From positions 20,989-84,988 of the forward strand of contig NZ_PNMA01000016.1 of the NCBI RefSeq assembly GCF_013823385.1: DNA of 64,000 nucleotides, written 5' to 3'. Below, piece by piece: positions 42,678 to 51,900 of this stretch; positions within the stretch are counted from its first letter, which is position 1; each line of letters begins with the position of its first letter. The notes beneath the pieces are model-generated. The model was not told where the DNA came from and did no database searches. It saw only the letters and a program-made list of their open reading frames with translations. The stretch comes from Hyphomonas sp. (lineage in GTDB: Bacteria; Pseudomonadota; Alphaproteobacteria; Caulobacterales; Hyphomonadaceae). Made by a program: the position numbers and the translations under genes.

Positions 42678-43319
42678 TCAGGACGCGAGCACACCCTTCA
42701 GATAGTCAGACATTGCCGCATCCTGCGAGTTGGCGAAGAAGTATTCCTGGAACTTTTCACCCGAAATGGCGGTCTTCAGGAGGTCCTGATCAATCGCCTT
42801 CAGCACGGTGAGCATATCGTGGCACGAAGCTTTCTTCAGCTCACTGAGGATGCCGCGATTCTTCGCCATGACGGCGGCGCGTTCCTTCGGATAGCCTTCG
42901 CCGCGTTTGACCTCGAACAGCTTGCGGTAGCAGTCCTGCAGGTTGAGCTCAGCGGCCCAGCCGAAGCCCTTTGCGTAGGGCATGGAAATGGCGTTGCCGT
43001 CATTGATCTGGCCGAAGAGGTAAGCATCCGTCGGGTCGATGATCAGGCCGCAGAAAATGCCCGGCATCGAGTTACAGGCTAGGTTGGAGCCCATGCCCGT
43101 GCCGCAACCGGTGACAATGAAGTCGGCGGCTTTGGAGTTGATCAGGATGCCCGCGAGGATGCCGATCATCGGATAGGTCAGGTGGGCTTTGTCTTCCGGC
43201 GTGTACATGCCGTAATGGAACACCTGGTTGCCGAGCGGCTCGGCGACAGCTGTCAGCGCGTCGTGAACGATGCTGCTTTTTGCGGCCTGGCTGTTTTCAA
43301 TGATGAGCGCGATTTTCAT
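42678..43319 (-). CDS. dhuI: 4-deoxy-L-threo-5-hexosulose-uronate isomerase, RpiB/LacAB fold (DhuI type)
   Basis: A 213-aa member of the RpiB/LacA/LacB sugar isomerase family: MKIALIIENSQAAKSS, VTGCGTGMGSNLACNSMPG and DPTDAYLFGQINDGNAISMPYAKGFGWAAELN. The C-terminal tail AIDQDLLKTAISGEKFQEYFF is absent from ribose-5-phosphate isomerase B and agrees, from memory, with DhuI of streptococci, an isomerase acting on the product of unsaturated uronate ring-opening (established for GAG metabolism). The gene starts the dhuI-kduD-kdgK operon and no classical KduI gene is present in the window, so it probably performs that step for galacturonate here. An ACCGGT box lies 26 nt upstream. Confidence 0.88.
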   Translation of the reverse strand: MKIALIIENSQAAKSSIVHDALTAVAEPLGNQVFHYGMYTPEDKAHLTYPMIGILAGILINSKAADFIVTGCGTGMGSNLACNSMPGIFCGLIIDPTDAYLFGQINDGNAISMPYAKGFGWAAELNLQDCYRKLFEVKRGEGYPKERAAVMAKNRGILSELKKASCHDMLTVLKAIDQDLLKTAISGEKFQEYFFANSQDAAMSDYLKGVLAS

Positions 43320-43344
43320 GGGGCGTTTCCTTAGCGGCGTATCA

Positions 43345-43364
43345 TTTGGTAACCGGTGTCATAA
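43345..43364. promoter_or_regulatory. ACCGGT-centred LacI-type box upstream of dhuI
   Basis: TTTGGTAACCGGTGTCATAA lies 26 nt before the dhuI ATG and 63 nt after the LacI regulator B stop. Same box family as at 40804. Confidence 0.7.
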
Positions 43365-43426
43365 CCTCAGCTGCCGAACGCTGCAAGCCGTTATCGGCCC
43401 CGCATCCGGAAATTCGGGAGCGCCTG

Positions 43427-44524
43427 TCAGCCCGCCTTGCGCGGCGCAGCGGCAGAGGATTCCCGCACCACGATTTCAGGCGTGAAGCTGATCACCTCTT
43501 CAGGCTCTTTCCCCGCCGCCTGGTCGAGAAGCAGCCGCGCGGCCGCCTTGCCCATCTCGCGGATCGGCAGGCGCACGGTGGTCAGCGCCGGCCAGAGGCG
43601 GCCTGCGATCGGGGTGTCGTCGAAACCGACGATCGACACGTCTTCGGGAATCCGCAAGCCCGCCTTGCGCACGGCGACATAGGCGCCCGTGGCCATCTCG
43701 TCATTGCCCGCAAACACCGCCGTAGGGCGGCGCTTGCCATAGAGCAGGCGCTCCATCGCCTGAAGGCCAGAGTCGAAAGTATAGCCCGCCTCGATGGTCA
43801 GTTCCGGGTTGAGACTAACCCCCGCTTCGGCCAGGCCGCGCCGGAAGCCATCGCGGCGCTCATGCGCAGACCGGAAGGATTCCGGGCCGTGGATATGGGC
43901 AATGTCCGTATGCCCCAGAGCACACAGATGGCGGGCCGCCTGCGCAGCGCCCTCGCTGTCATGCGTAAGGATCATGCGCGACGGCTCATCCAGCATGCCC
44001 GACGCAATGCGCACATAGTCCACATCATTGTCGCGGAACATCTGCACCAGTTCGTCATCCTCCGACACCGAAGGCGGCAGGATCAGGCCGAAGGGCTTGT
44101 GTTGCTGAATGAACTGCTTGAGGCGGCCCGGATAATTCGCATCCGCGCGGCTGACCGGGCGCAGGACAAGCTGGAAATCGGTTTCTTCGAGCGCGTCGAG
44201 AATCCCCCGCTGCATGTTCACGACATATTGCGGGCTCGGATTGTCATAGACCAGACCGACCAGGAAGGACCGGCGCAGGGCCAGCGCGCGGGCCTGAGGG
44301 TCCGGTGTGTAGCCAAGCTCGGCAATGATGGCCTTGACGACCTCACGGGTACGCGGCTTGACGAGCGGGCTGTCATTGATGACGCGCGATACGGTCTTCT
44401 TGGACACCTTCGCTATGCGCGCGATGTCGTTGATCGTCGCCCGGCCGTGCTGCTTGAACTCAGCGGCTTCCCGCACGGCGGCCGCGAGTTCGGCTTCGAA
44501 CTCAGGTCTTGATTTATCGCTCAC
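43427..44524 (-). CDS. LacI-family regulator (B), probable pectin-locus repressor
   Basis: A 365-aa LacI/GalR protein. After a polar N-terminal extension of about 28 residues comes the HTH: TINDIARIAKVSKKTVSRVINDSPLVKPRTREVVKAIIAELGYTP, then the hinge ARALALRRS, and the effector domain with RRPTAVFAGNDEMATGAYVAVRKAGLRIPEDVSIVGFDDTPIAG. LacI proteins bind palindromes with a central CG, as in the six ACCGGT boxes of this locus, and this gene lies directly upstream of dhuI. Repression released by KDG or a related metabolite is likely (inference). The protein resembles regulator A in layout, but only B sits inside the cluster. Confidence 0.9.
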   Translation of the reverse strand: MSDKSRPEFEAELAAAVREAAEFKQHGRATINDIARIAKVSKKTVSRVINDSPLVKPRTREVVKAIIAELGYTPDPQARALALRRSFLVGLVYDNPSPQYVVNMQRGILDALEETDFQLVLRPVSRADANYPGRLKQFIQQHKPFGLILPPSVSEDDELVQMFRDNDVDYVRIASGMLDEPSRMILTHDSEGAAQAARHLCALGHTDIAHIHGPESFRSAHERRDGFRRGLAEAGVSLNPELTIEAGYTFDSGLQAMERLLYGKRRPTAVFAGNDEMATGAYVAVRKAGLRIPEDVSIVGFDDTPIAGRLWPALTTVRLPIREMGKAAARLLLDQAAGKEPEEVISFTPEIVVRESSAAAPRKAG

Positions 44525-44604
44525 CGGAAACCCTTGTTGGAGGATGGAATGTCCTCTTTTGCCCGGCAGTGGACATTTTGCAAGCGGCGCGCATCTTCTG
44601 CCGC

Positions 44605-45999
44605 TCAGGTGCCCCGGCTGCGGGCACCTGAATCGAGCGCTTCCGGAGACTTGGGCAGCATCGTCTCGAGATCCCAGAGGGCCGGATCGAAGGCCTTGTA
44701 GCTGGGCTCAACGGCCGGATAGCCGCCAACTTCCGACTGGCTGTCGATGATCTCGCCCCGCCCTTCAGCGGCGTTTGCGAACACGCGCACATCATGACTG
44801 TCGCGGTCCCACGGGCGGGCGCCCGCATTGGCCAGCACGAACCGCTCGACCGCCACGGCAGGCATTACGGGCAGTCCTGCCGGCAACGGCATCGCCTCCG
44901 GCGCGTCAATGAACTTCGCCGGGCCGGTCGTATAGCGGCCGCGCTCCGGCAACGGATTGCCCCAGCGATCAACGGCAATGTTGTCGCGCGCGTGCAGCGC
45001 CAGATCCCCATCTCCGCCAATCATCACCAGCGGCAGTCCCTCCGCGGTAGACTGGCCGGCGCGCATCACATTGCCGACAAGATCCATCTTGCCGGTTTCG
45101 AAGGGCACCTTGCCCCATTCCAGCGCCTGCAGATTATAGTGCACAGCGCGCTGGCCGGGATCGTAGATGAAATTGTTGACGATCTGTCCGTGCACACCGC
45201 CCTTGAACAGGGGGCTGCGCTCGTAATTGTGTGCATACAGATTTCCATAGATCAGGATGCCGTTGACATTGTCGTGGATCAGCGACCCCTTCGAGTGTTC
45301 GAATTTGGGGTGGGTGGAATCTGCAAGCCCTTCGGCAATCAGGTTATGGCTGTAAAGAATGTTGCGGGATGTGCCTGCGCGCCATTCGTCTGGCGTGTTG
45401 CCGGTGAAGCGGGGGCCGGAGGCGGAGAGGTTTTCGTCGACAGCCCAGGTCAGCGAGCAGTGGTCCACGATAAGATTGTGCGCGCTGAGCGTCGAGATAG
45501 AATCTTCGGCAAACCCTGAACCGCGCGGCTCGCCATTGTCGCCCGGCCGTATACGGAGATGCTGGATAATGACATCATTCGTCTTAACATCCAAACCGCC
45601 CCGGATCAGCGTGATCCCCGGCGACGGGGCCGTCTGGCCAGCAATCGTGACGTTGGGATTCGTGATCGCGATCGTTTCCTTTTCGAGGTCTATCACCCCG
45701 CCCACTTCGAACACGATGATCCGTGCGCCCTGCCTTTCAATGGCCTCCCGAAAACTGCCCGGCCCATCACTGGCCAGCGTGGTGACCCGCACGATTTCAC
45801 CGCCGCGCCCACCTGCCGTGTAGGCTGACCAGTCGATTTCGGGGAAGAACCAGGCTTGCTCAGGAGCGGCAGCAACGGTTGATCCGGCCGCCGGGGACGC
45901 GCTCATCTGCGGCGCCGCAGCAAGGCTGGCGCAGCCGCCCAGAATGGCCACGAGAACCACCGCGCTGCGGCGTGCGGACCTGTGAAACTGAAAGACCAT
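44605..45999 (-). CDS. Secreted pectate lyase-like lipoprotein (PL1 type, beta-helix)
   Basis: A 464-aa exported parallel beta-helix protein. MVFQFHRSARRSAVVLVAILGGCAS carries a lipobox (LGGC). GGRGGEIVRVTTLASDGPGSFREAIE, then IIVFEVGGVIDLEKETIAITNPNVTIAGQTAPSPGITL, and SAHNLIVDHCSLTWAVDENLSAS fit the PL1 subgroup of pectate lyases. ATG 45999 follows GGAGGAG by 6 nt, whereas the ORF-track start at 46095 lies in the promoter region. It would cleave polygalacturonate by beta-elimination outside the cytoplasm. It is divergent from a hydratase gene, with an ACCGGT box between. Confidence 0.88.
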   Translation of the reverse strand: MVFQFHRSARRSAVVLVAILGGCASLAAAPQMSASPAAGSTVAAAPEQAWFFPEIDWSAYTAGGRGGEIVRVTTLASDGPGSFREAIERQGARIIVFEVGGVIDLEKETIAITNPNVTIAGQTAPSPGITLIRGGLDVKTNDVIIQHLRIRPGDNGEPRGSGFAEDSISTLSAHNLIVDHCSLTWAVDENLSASGPRFTGNTPDEWRAGTSRNILYSHNLIAEGLADSTHPKFEHSKGSLIHDNVNGILIYGNLYAHNYERSPLFKGGVHGQIVNNFIYDPGQRAVHYNLQALEWGKVPFETGKMDLVGNVMRAGQSTAEGLPLVMIGGDGDLALHARDNIAVDRWGNPLPERGRYTTGPAKFIDAPEAMPLPAGLPVMPAVAVERFVLANAGARPWDRDSHDVRVFANAAEGRGEIIDSQSEVGGYPAVEPSYKAFDPALWDLETMLPKSPEALDSGARSRGT

Positions 46000-46095
46000 G
46001 AACTCTCCTCCATGCGGCGCTCTGAACCGGCACCTTTCCGATATTGCCCACCAACCCGATTGAGAAACCAGTTGACAGAATGAACTTTCGCGCAA

Positions 46096-46115
46096 CTATG
46101 ACACCGGTTTCCTTG
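46096..46115. promoter_or_regulatory. ACCGGT-centred LacI-type box between lyase and hydratase genes
   Basis: CTATGACACCGGTTTCCTTG, centred 106 nt before the PL1 lyase ATG and 97 nt before the hydratase ATG of the divergent pair. The left half matches the consensus well, the right half less. Confidence 0.55.
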
Positions 46116-46201
46116 TCTGTCCAGCATGCTGGGAGAGAGAGGATCAGCAAATACGGCTTGCCGCACAAAAGGGCTGCAGCCGACCAATACGGGTTCACGG
46201 G

Positions 46202-47062
46202 ATGGTGCACGGAAATACAACCAAGGTGAGCAGTCTGGCCGCGGCAGACGCCCGCGCTGACGCCTTTGTGCGTGCCCGCCTGCAGGCCCAGCCTCTGACG
46301 AAATATCCAGGCAGCATGCCTGAAACACTGCCCGAGGCCTATGCGATTCAAAATCGCGCCATCCGCCTCTGGCCAGACATTCTGGCCGGCTGGAAAGTCG
46401 GGCGCATCAATCCCCCCTGGGACGACGCCTATGGTACGGACCGGCTCGCCGGGCCCATCTTCAGGTCACAGATTTCCCATGCCAAGGGGGCGCCTGTGGA
46501 CTGCTATGTTTTTGACGGTGGATTTGGCGCGGTTGAAAGCGAAATCATTATTGTTACGCGCTGTGATGCGCCAGCTGAAAAGCTGCGCTGGACACGCGAA
46601 GAAGCCTTTGAAATCGCCGGATCAATGCATCTGGGCGCAGAAATCGCATCGAGCTGTTTTGCTGGCATAAATGATCACGGGCCCTTGGTAACGATATCCG
46701 ATTTCGGGAATAATAACGGCCTCGTTCTCGGTCAGGAAATCGTCGGCTGGCGAGACGTGCCGCCGGCCAACTGGAAGATGCGGACACTGATTGATGGCAA
46801 GGAAGTTGGCCGCGCTGACGCGTCCGCAATTCCCGGCGGGCCGATCGAGTCGCTCCGTCAGCTGCTGGAGATCTCTGCCGCCAGAGGCCTTCCCCTCCGA
46901 ATGGGAATGTATGTATCAACCGGAGCTGTGACCGGTGTTCACACCGCCGCCCCCGGACAAGAAGCCTCTATCGAAGCCGAAGGAATGGAGGCAATCTATC
47001 TTAGATTACTTCCGTCGCGCCCCGTTGCCACACTTGCGGCCTCTCAACCGGCCAAGCGTTGA
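46202..47062 (+). CDS. 2-keto-4-pentenoate hydratase/FAH-family protein
   Basis: A 286-aa protein of the MhpD/FAH fold. PETLPEAYAIQNRAIRLWPDILAGWKVGRINPPW, LAGPIFRSQI, FGAVESEIIIV (metal-binding Glu pair), and MHLGAEIASSCFAGINDHGPLVTISDFGNNNGLVLGQEI match the hydratase family. Usual substrates are 2-hydroxypenta-2,4-dienoates from aromatic meta-cleavage, but no such pathway is in the window. In a pectin locus, and divergent from a pectate lyase with a shared operator, it may instead act on an unsaturated or deoxy keto-acid from uronates (inference). Start ATG at 46202 has only a weak ribosome-binding site. Confidence 0.8.
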   Translation: MVHGNTTKVSSLAAADARADAFVRARLQAQPLTKYPGSMPETLPEAYAIQNRAIRLWPDILAGWKVGRINPPWDDAYGTDRLAGPIFRSQISHAKGAPVDCYVFDGGFGAVESEIIIVTRCDAPAEKLRWTREEAFEIAGSMHLGAEIASSCFAGINDHGPLVTISDFGNNNGLVLGQEIVGWRDVPPANWKMRTLIDGKEVGRADASAIPGGPIESLRQLLEISAARGLPLRMGMYVSTGAVTGVHTAAPGQEASIEAEGMEAIYLRLLPSRPVATLAASQPAKR

Positions 47063-47117
47063 GTTTCCCGAAATCTCAGGAAAGCAGGCAAAAACATGGA
47101 CTAAAGACCAATTTTTA

Positions 47118-47137
47118 AATTGCTACCGGTGGCAAAA
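47118..47137. promoter_or_regulatory. ACCGGT-centred box 1 upstream of TonB receptor
   Basis: AATTGCTACCGGTGGCAAAA, followed at once by a TATAAT-like -10 at 47140-47145. Paired with box 2 at a 24-bp centre-to-centre distance. Confidence 0.65.
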
Positions 47138-47141
47138 TATA

Positions 47142-47161
47142 TAATGATACCGGTGGCATTA
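47142..47161. promoter_or_regulatory. ACCGGT-centred box 2 upstream of TonB receptor
   Basis: AATGATACCGGTGGCATTAT overlaps the end of the TATAAT-like element, so a bound repressor would cover the promoter. It lies 68 nt before the receptor ATG. Confidence 0.68.
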
Positions 47162-47229
47162 TTCGTGAACCTCCCTCAAAGAAGGGAGACGCCAGTCGAA
47201 ACGACAATATCCTGGGGAGGAGACCAGAC

Positions 47230-50109
47230 ATGCGTTTCAAACAGAACAGTTTTAATTTCCGGCTGCTGATGGGAGCAGCTGCCATCGGCCTGCTTACGAA
47301 CGGCCTGAGCGCAACGGCGCAGGAAGACGCGCCTTCGGACGAAGCAGAAAGCCGGCAGGAAACGGTTGTTGTGAAGGGCTTCCGCGGAAGTCTTCAGCAA
47401 TCCCTTGCGGTCAAACGCGCGGAAACAGGCATTGTCGACGCTATCAGCGCCGAGGACATTGCCGACTTCCCAGACCTCAATCTCGCCGAATCGCTCCAGC
47501 GTATTCCCGGCGTACAGATTGACCGGGACGGCGGCGAAGGCCGCTCCATCAACGTGCGCGGCCTCAGCTCGGACTTCGTCCGCGTCCAGATCAACGGCAT
47601 GGAGGCCCTGGCAACCACGGGCGGCCGCGATGGCCGCGCCAACCGCAACCGCCAGTTCGACTTCAACATTTTCGCCGCTGATCTGTTCAACAGCGTGAAA
47701 GTGGCCAAATCGCAGGAAGCCGCTGTCGATGAAGGCTCCCTCGGCGCAACCGTCCAGCTTCGTTCGGCCAAACCCTTCGACTTCGACGACTTCACATTCG
47801 CCACAGGCGCGCAGGCGTCCTATAACGACCTGTCGGAAGAGACCGATCCGCGCTTCACAGCGCTCATCTCCGACCGCTGGATGGACGGGCGCCTCGGCGG
47901 CCTCCTGTCAGTTGCCTATTCGACCCGCAACACATTTGAAGAGGGCTCAAGTTCGGGCCGCTTCCGGGTTCCGGCAGATGATGGCTGTGTACCGACGAGC
48001 GCCGGCGGGGTTATCACGAGCTATGTCAACACGACCCGTTGCTATCAGTCCGTTGGCACCATTACCGACGCCAGTGGAAATACGCTGACCGGCCTTGCGG
48101 CGCAGGAAGCCGCCTGGAGCGCAGCCCACCCGCGTATCCCGCGCTATGGCCGTATCAGCTATGACCGTGAGCGTCTTGGCCTTACCGGCGCCATCCAGTT
48201 CGAGCCGTGGGACGGGACGGAAATCACCTTCGACTCCCTCTACGCAAAGCTCGACCAGACCCGCAAGGAAGAGTTCCTCGAGGCCATTTCCTTTGCCCGC
48301 GAAACCGGCGTACAGGGTTTCCGCGCAGTGGACCTCGTGTCTGGCCGCGTGGACAACAACAACACACTGGTTCAGGGCACGTTCAACGATGTCGACATCC
48401 GCACGGAACAGCGGATCGACATTCTGTCGACGGAGTTCTTCCAGAACTCTATCAACATCGAGCATCAGTTTACTGACCGATTCCGGATGACAGCCATGGG
48501 CGGCGTTTCGCGCGCCATTGGCACGAACCCGCAGCAGACAACGATCTCGCTCGAAGCCTACGACATTGACGGATACTCATACGACTATTCCGATCCGAAT
48601 CTGCCGGCATTCAATTACGGCTTCGACGTGACCAATCCGGCGAACTATGTGTTCTCGTCCAGCACGGCCCTGGGGGATGCCTCGATCATCCGTCTGCGGC
48701 CTAACAAGACTTTGAACACCTACGAAACAGCCCGCATCGACCTGGAATATGACCTGACCGATGTGTTCACCGTCAGCGGCGGCGTCTCGGTCAAGGAGTT
48801 TGGTTTCCGCGTCAACGAGTGGCGCAAGCCGGTCGAGGGCGTGTCAGCAACCACGCTGGCCCAACTGGCGGCCAACGGCTATACCCTGGCCGATTACACG
48901 ACCACGATCAGCAATTTCGGCCAGGGCATGGATCTGCCCGCCGGAACGCCGACCACCTGGGTCATTCCAGACCTTAACGCGCTCAACAGCATCATCAACT
49001 TCGATTGTGATTGCGTAAACGAATATGGGGACTGGCGCCGCACGGTGTTTGCGGGCGAAACCCGCAGCGCAAACGAGAAATCGACGGGTGGGTATGTTCA
49101 GCTCGACTGGAGCACGGAAATTGCCTCCATGCCGTTCCGCGGTAACCTCGGTGTACGGTATGTCGAGACGGACCTCACCTCGGTCGGCATCCTGAGTGGG
49201 GCCGAAACAACAGCGAACTACAAGTACGATGACACGCTGCCGGCGCTCAACATGGTCCTCGAGCCCATTCCGGATTTCCTGGTGCGCTTCGCCGCTGCCA
49301 AGACGATGGCCCGTCCGAACCTGACGGCGCTGACGCCTGGTGGCTCGATCGACGCCAGCCCTCCGGGACTGTCGCTCACTGCGGGCAACCCCTATCTCGA
49401 TCCGATCCGGTCAAACAATTACGACCTTTCCTTCGAATGGTATCCCTATGAGGAAGCCCTTTTCTCGGTGGCCCTGTTCCGCAAGGAAATCGAGAGCTTC
49501 AACCAGCGTCTGCGTCAGGACATTCCGTTCTCGGAAACGGGCTTCCCCACATCCCTGCTGCAGCCTGGCGTTTCGCCTTCCGACATCTTCGCGGTGACGA
49601 CCTTCATCAACACTGAAGGGGGCGACCTGACCGGATTTGAAATCACGGCCCAAACGCCGTTCAACTTCAGCTTCATCCCGGAATACCTGCATGGCTTCGG
49701 CGCGCTCTTGAACTTCACGAAGATCGAATCTGAATTCGATTACATCGTGAACCCCACAACCGGCGCAACCGTCACACAGCCACTTGTCGGCCAATCCCCG
49801 GAATCCTTCAGCGGCACGCTCTATTATGAGCGCGGTCCTTTTGAAGCGCGGATTTCGACGACCTGGCGGGATGAGTATCTGACAACCGTTCCGGCGAGCA
49901 GCGGCAACGATGTGGAAGGCAAGGCGGCAACGCTGAACCTCGACTTCTCCGCCTCATACCAGCTGTCGGAGAAGATCGCGCTCACCTTCGAGGCGATCAA
50001 CCTGACGGACGTGTATGACGAGCGCTGGATCAGCTCGGACCGTCAGAACAACCTCAACTATGAGCATACCGGCCGCGAATTCGTTCTCGGTGTACGCTAC
50101 CGCTACTAA
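47230..50109 (+). CDS. TonB-dependent receptor for pectin oligosaccharides (predicted)
   Basis: A 959-aa outer-membrane receptor. The signal peptide (residues 1-31, ending SATAQ) precedes a TonB box (RQETVVVKGFRGSLQQSL), the plug (LNLAESLQRIPGVQIDRDGGEGRSINVRGLSSDFVRVQINGMEA) and a large barrel that closes with FVLGVRYRY, a normal aromatic C-terminus. The size and FRGSLQQSLAVKR segment are typical of carbohydrate TonB receptors of alphaproteobacteria and Xanthomonads. GGGGAGGAG precedes the start. The promoter holds two ACCGGT boxes. The cargo, oligogalacturonides or related pectin pieces, is inferred from the neighbours. Confidence 0.93.
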   Translation: MRFKQNSFNFRLLMGAAAIGLLTNGLSATAQEDAPSDEAESRQETVVVKGFRGSLQQSLAVKRAETGIVDAISAEDIADFPDLNLAESLQRIPGVQIDRDGGEGRSINVRGLSSDFVRVQINGMEALATTGGRDGRANRNRQFDFNIFAADLFNSVKVAKSQEAAVDEGSLGATVQLRSAKPFDFDDFTFATGAQASYNDLSEETDPRFTALISDRWMDGRLGGLLSVAYSTRNTFEEGSSSGRFRVPADDGCVPTSAGGVITSYVNTTRCYQSVGTITDASGNTLTGLAAQEAAWSAAHPRIPRYGRISYDRERLGLTGAIQFEPWDGTEITFDSLYAKLDQTRKEEFLEAISFARETGVQGFRAVDLVSGRVDNNNTLVQGTFNDVDIRTEQRIDILSTEFFQNSINIEHQFTDRFRMTAMGGVSRAIGTNPQQTTISLEAYDIDGYSYDYSDPNLPAFNYGFDVTNPANYVFSSSTALGDASIIRLRPNKTLNTYETARIDLEYDLTDVFTVSGGVSVKEFGFRVNEWRKPVEGVSATTLAQLAANGYTLADYTTTISNFGQGMDLPAGTPTTWVIPDLNALNSIINFDCDCVNEYGDWRRTVFAGETRSANEKSTGGYVQLDWSTEIASMPFRGNLGVRYVETDLTSVGILSGAETTANYKYDDTLPALNMVLEPIPDFLVRFAAAKTMARPNLTALTPGGSIDASPPGLSLTAGNPYLDPIRSNNYDLSFEWYPYEEALFSVALFRKEIESFNQRLRQDIPFSETGFPTSLLQPGVSPSDIFAVTTFINTEGGDLTGFEITAQTPFNFSFIPEYLHGFGALLNFTKIESEFDYIVNPTTGATVTQPLVGQSPESFSGTLYYERGPFEARISTTWRDEYLTTVPASSGNDVEGKAATLNLDFSASYQLSEKIALTFEAINLTDVYDERWISSDRQNNLNYEHTGREFVLGVRYRY

Positions 50110-50232
50110 CCCGAGGCATGGGTTGGGAGGCCTCTGTGCTCACTCCCTGGCGCCGTGTGCCGCGACCTGACCTGGCCTCTAAAGCCGGCGGTTTCATCCA
50201 GAAGCCGCCGGTCATTTTTTGGAGATATCTTC

Positions 50233-51900
50233 ATGGCCGGCCTATCCAGACGCTCTGCCCTGTTGACGCTTGGCGCCCTGCCATTGGCGGCAGGTTGCGC
50301 CTCCCGAACGAGCCTGGCGCCTTCCCTTCCGATGACTGAAGCGCTTGCCCCGCCCAGCGCAGGCCGTGAAGGCCTTTTGTCCGTATCCGGAAAGGACTGG
50401 CAGCATCTGTCCTGGCCCGGCGGCTTTGAAGGCCAGCGCCGCGCCGATCTCGGCAATGGCGCCTTCCTCAACCCCGTCTTCTCTGGCGACCGGCCAGACC
50501 CCAGCGTACTGCGCGACGGCGACACTTACTACATGACCTTCTCCACCTTCGACGCCTATCCGGGCCTGACGATCTGGAAATCGAAGGATCTGGTAAACTG
50601 GTCCCCCCTAACGGCAGCCTTGAAGACACCCATTGGCTCGGTCTGGGCGCCGGAGCTCTGCAAGCATGACGGCCGGTATTTCCTCTATATCCCCGCCCGC
50701 TTCCCGGATTACCGCTCGAACTATGTGATCTGGGCCGACCGGATCGAAGGACCGTGGAGCGAACCGGTCGACCTGAAACTCCCCGGCCATATCGACCCCG
50801 GCCATGCCGTGGGCGAAGATGGCCAGCGCTACCTCTTCCTCAGCGGCGGCGACAGGGTTCGTCTCACCCCGGACGGTCTTGCGACCATGGGCGAGGTTGA
50901 GCATGTCTATGATCCGTGGCGATATCCAGACAACTGGACCGTCGAAGCCTTCGCGCCCGAAGGGCCGAAGATCACGCGCCGGGGTGATTACTTCTACATG
51001 ATCACGGCTGTCGGCGGCACGGCCGGCCCGCCAACTGGCCATATGGTCATTGTGGCGCGCTCCCGCTCCATTCATGGTCCGTGGGAGGATTGCCCGAATA
51101 ATCCGATTGTCCGCACGTGGTCCGCCGAGGAAAAGTGGTGGTCCCGGGGGCATGCCACCCTGGTCGAGGGGCCGGATGGTCAGTGGTGGATGGCCTATCA
51201 TGGCTATGAAAACGGCTTCTGGACGCTCGGGCGGCAGATGCTTCTCGATCCGGTCAGCTGGAGCGCGGATGGCTGGCCAATTGCCGAAGGCGGAGACCTT
51301 TCCCGGCCCATCCGCATGCCCGCCCCGACAGGCAGCCACAGCCATGGTCAGGCGCTGTCAGATGATTTCAGCACAAACCGCCTTGGAACCCTCTGGACCT
51401 TTTATGATCCGGCAGCTGACGAAAGCAGCCGGTTCCAGATCACTCCCGAGGGTCTGCGCCTGGCCGCCAAGGGCACAGGCCCAAATGACGCCTCGCCCCT
51501 CTGCCTGATCGCAGGCGAACTTGCCTATGAAATCGAAGCCGACATCGAAATCAGCAATGGTGCGGAAGCTGGTCTCCTGCTGTTCTACAGCAAGCGGCTA
51601 TATGCCGGCCTCGGCTTGAACGCTGAAGGCCTGGTGATGCACCGCTATGGGCGGCCGCGCCGCGGCCGCGCGCCTGAAGGGCATGGCAACCGCCTGAGAA
51701 TACGCATCCGGAACGATCATCACATCGTCACGATCCATACCAGCCGTGATGGCGAAAACTGGCAGAAATACGCGGTCCAAATGGAAGTCTCAGGCTACCA
51801 TCACAACACCGATGGCGACTTTCTGAGCCTGCGCCCAGCCCTCTATGCATCCGGCGCCGGGTCGGCGCTCATCCGCTCCGTCAAGTTCCGGGCTGTCTAG
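50233..51900 (+). CDS. GH43-family glycoside hydrolase lipoprotein
   Basis: A 555-aa exported enzyme. MAGLSRRSALLTLGALPLAAGC is a Tat-like lipoprotein signal. The five-bladed propeller shows the GH43 acids: Asp in FSGDRPDPSVLRDGDTYYMT (base), Asp in LPGHIDPGHAVGEDGQRYLF (pKa tuner), Glu in EAFAPEGPKITRRGDYFYM (acid). A C-terminal beta-sandwich (from about residue 380, DDFSTNRLGTLWTFY) is usual in GH43 xylosidases and arabinosidases. It probably removes arabinose, xylose or similar side chains from pectin. The start at 50233 has GGAG before it. It overlaps the convergent esterase gene by 4 nt at the stops. Confidence 0.9.
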   Translation: MAGLSRRSALLTLGALPLAAGCASRTSLAPSLPMTEALAPPSAGREGLLSVSGKDWQHLSWPGGFEGQRRADLGNGAFLNPVFSGDRPDPSVLRDGDTYYMTFSTFDAYPGLTIWKSKDLVNWSPLTAALKTPIGSVWAPELCKHDGRYFLYIPARFPDYRSNYVIWADRIEGPWSEPVDLKLPGHIDPGHAVGEDGQRYLFLSGGDRVRLTPDGLATMGEVEHVYDPWRYPDNWTVEAFAPEGPKITRRGDYFYMITAVGGTAGPPTGHMVIVARSRSIHGPWEDCPNNPIVRTWSAEEKWWSRGHATLVEGPDGQWWMAYHGYENGFWTLGRQMLLDPVSWSADGWPIAEGGDLSRPIRMPAPTGSHSHGQALSDDFSTNRLGTLWTFYDPAADESSRFQITPEGLRLAAKGTGPNDASPLCLIAGELAYEIEADIEISNGAEAGLLLFYSKRLYAGLGLNAEGLVMHRYGRPRRGRAPEGHGNRLRIRIRNDHHIVTIHTSRDGENWQKYAVQMEVSGYHHNTDGDFLSLRPALYASGAGSALIRSVKFRAV

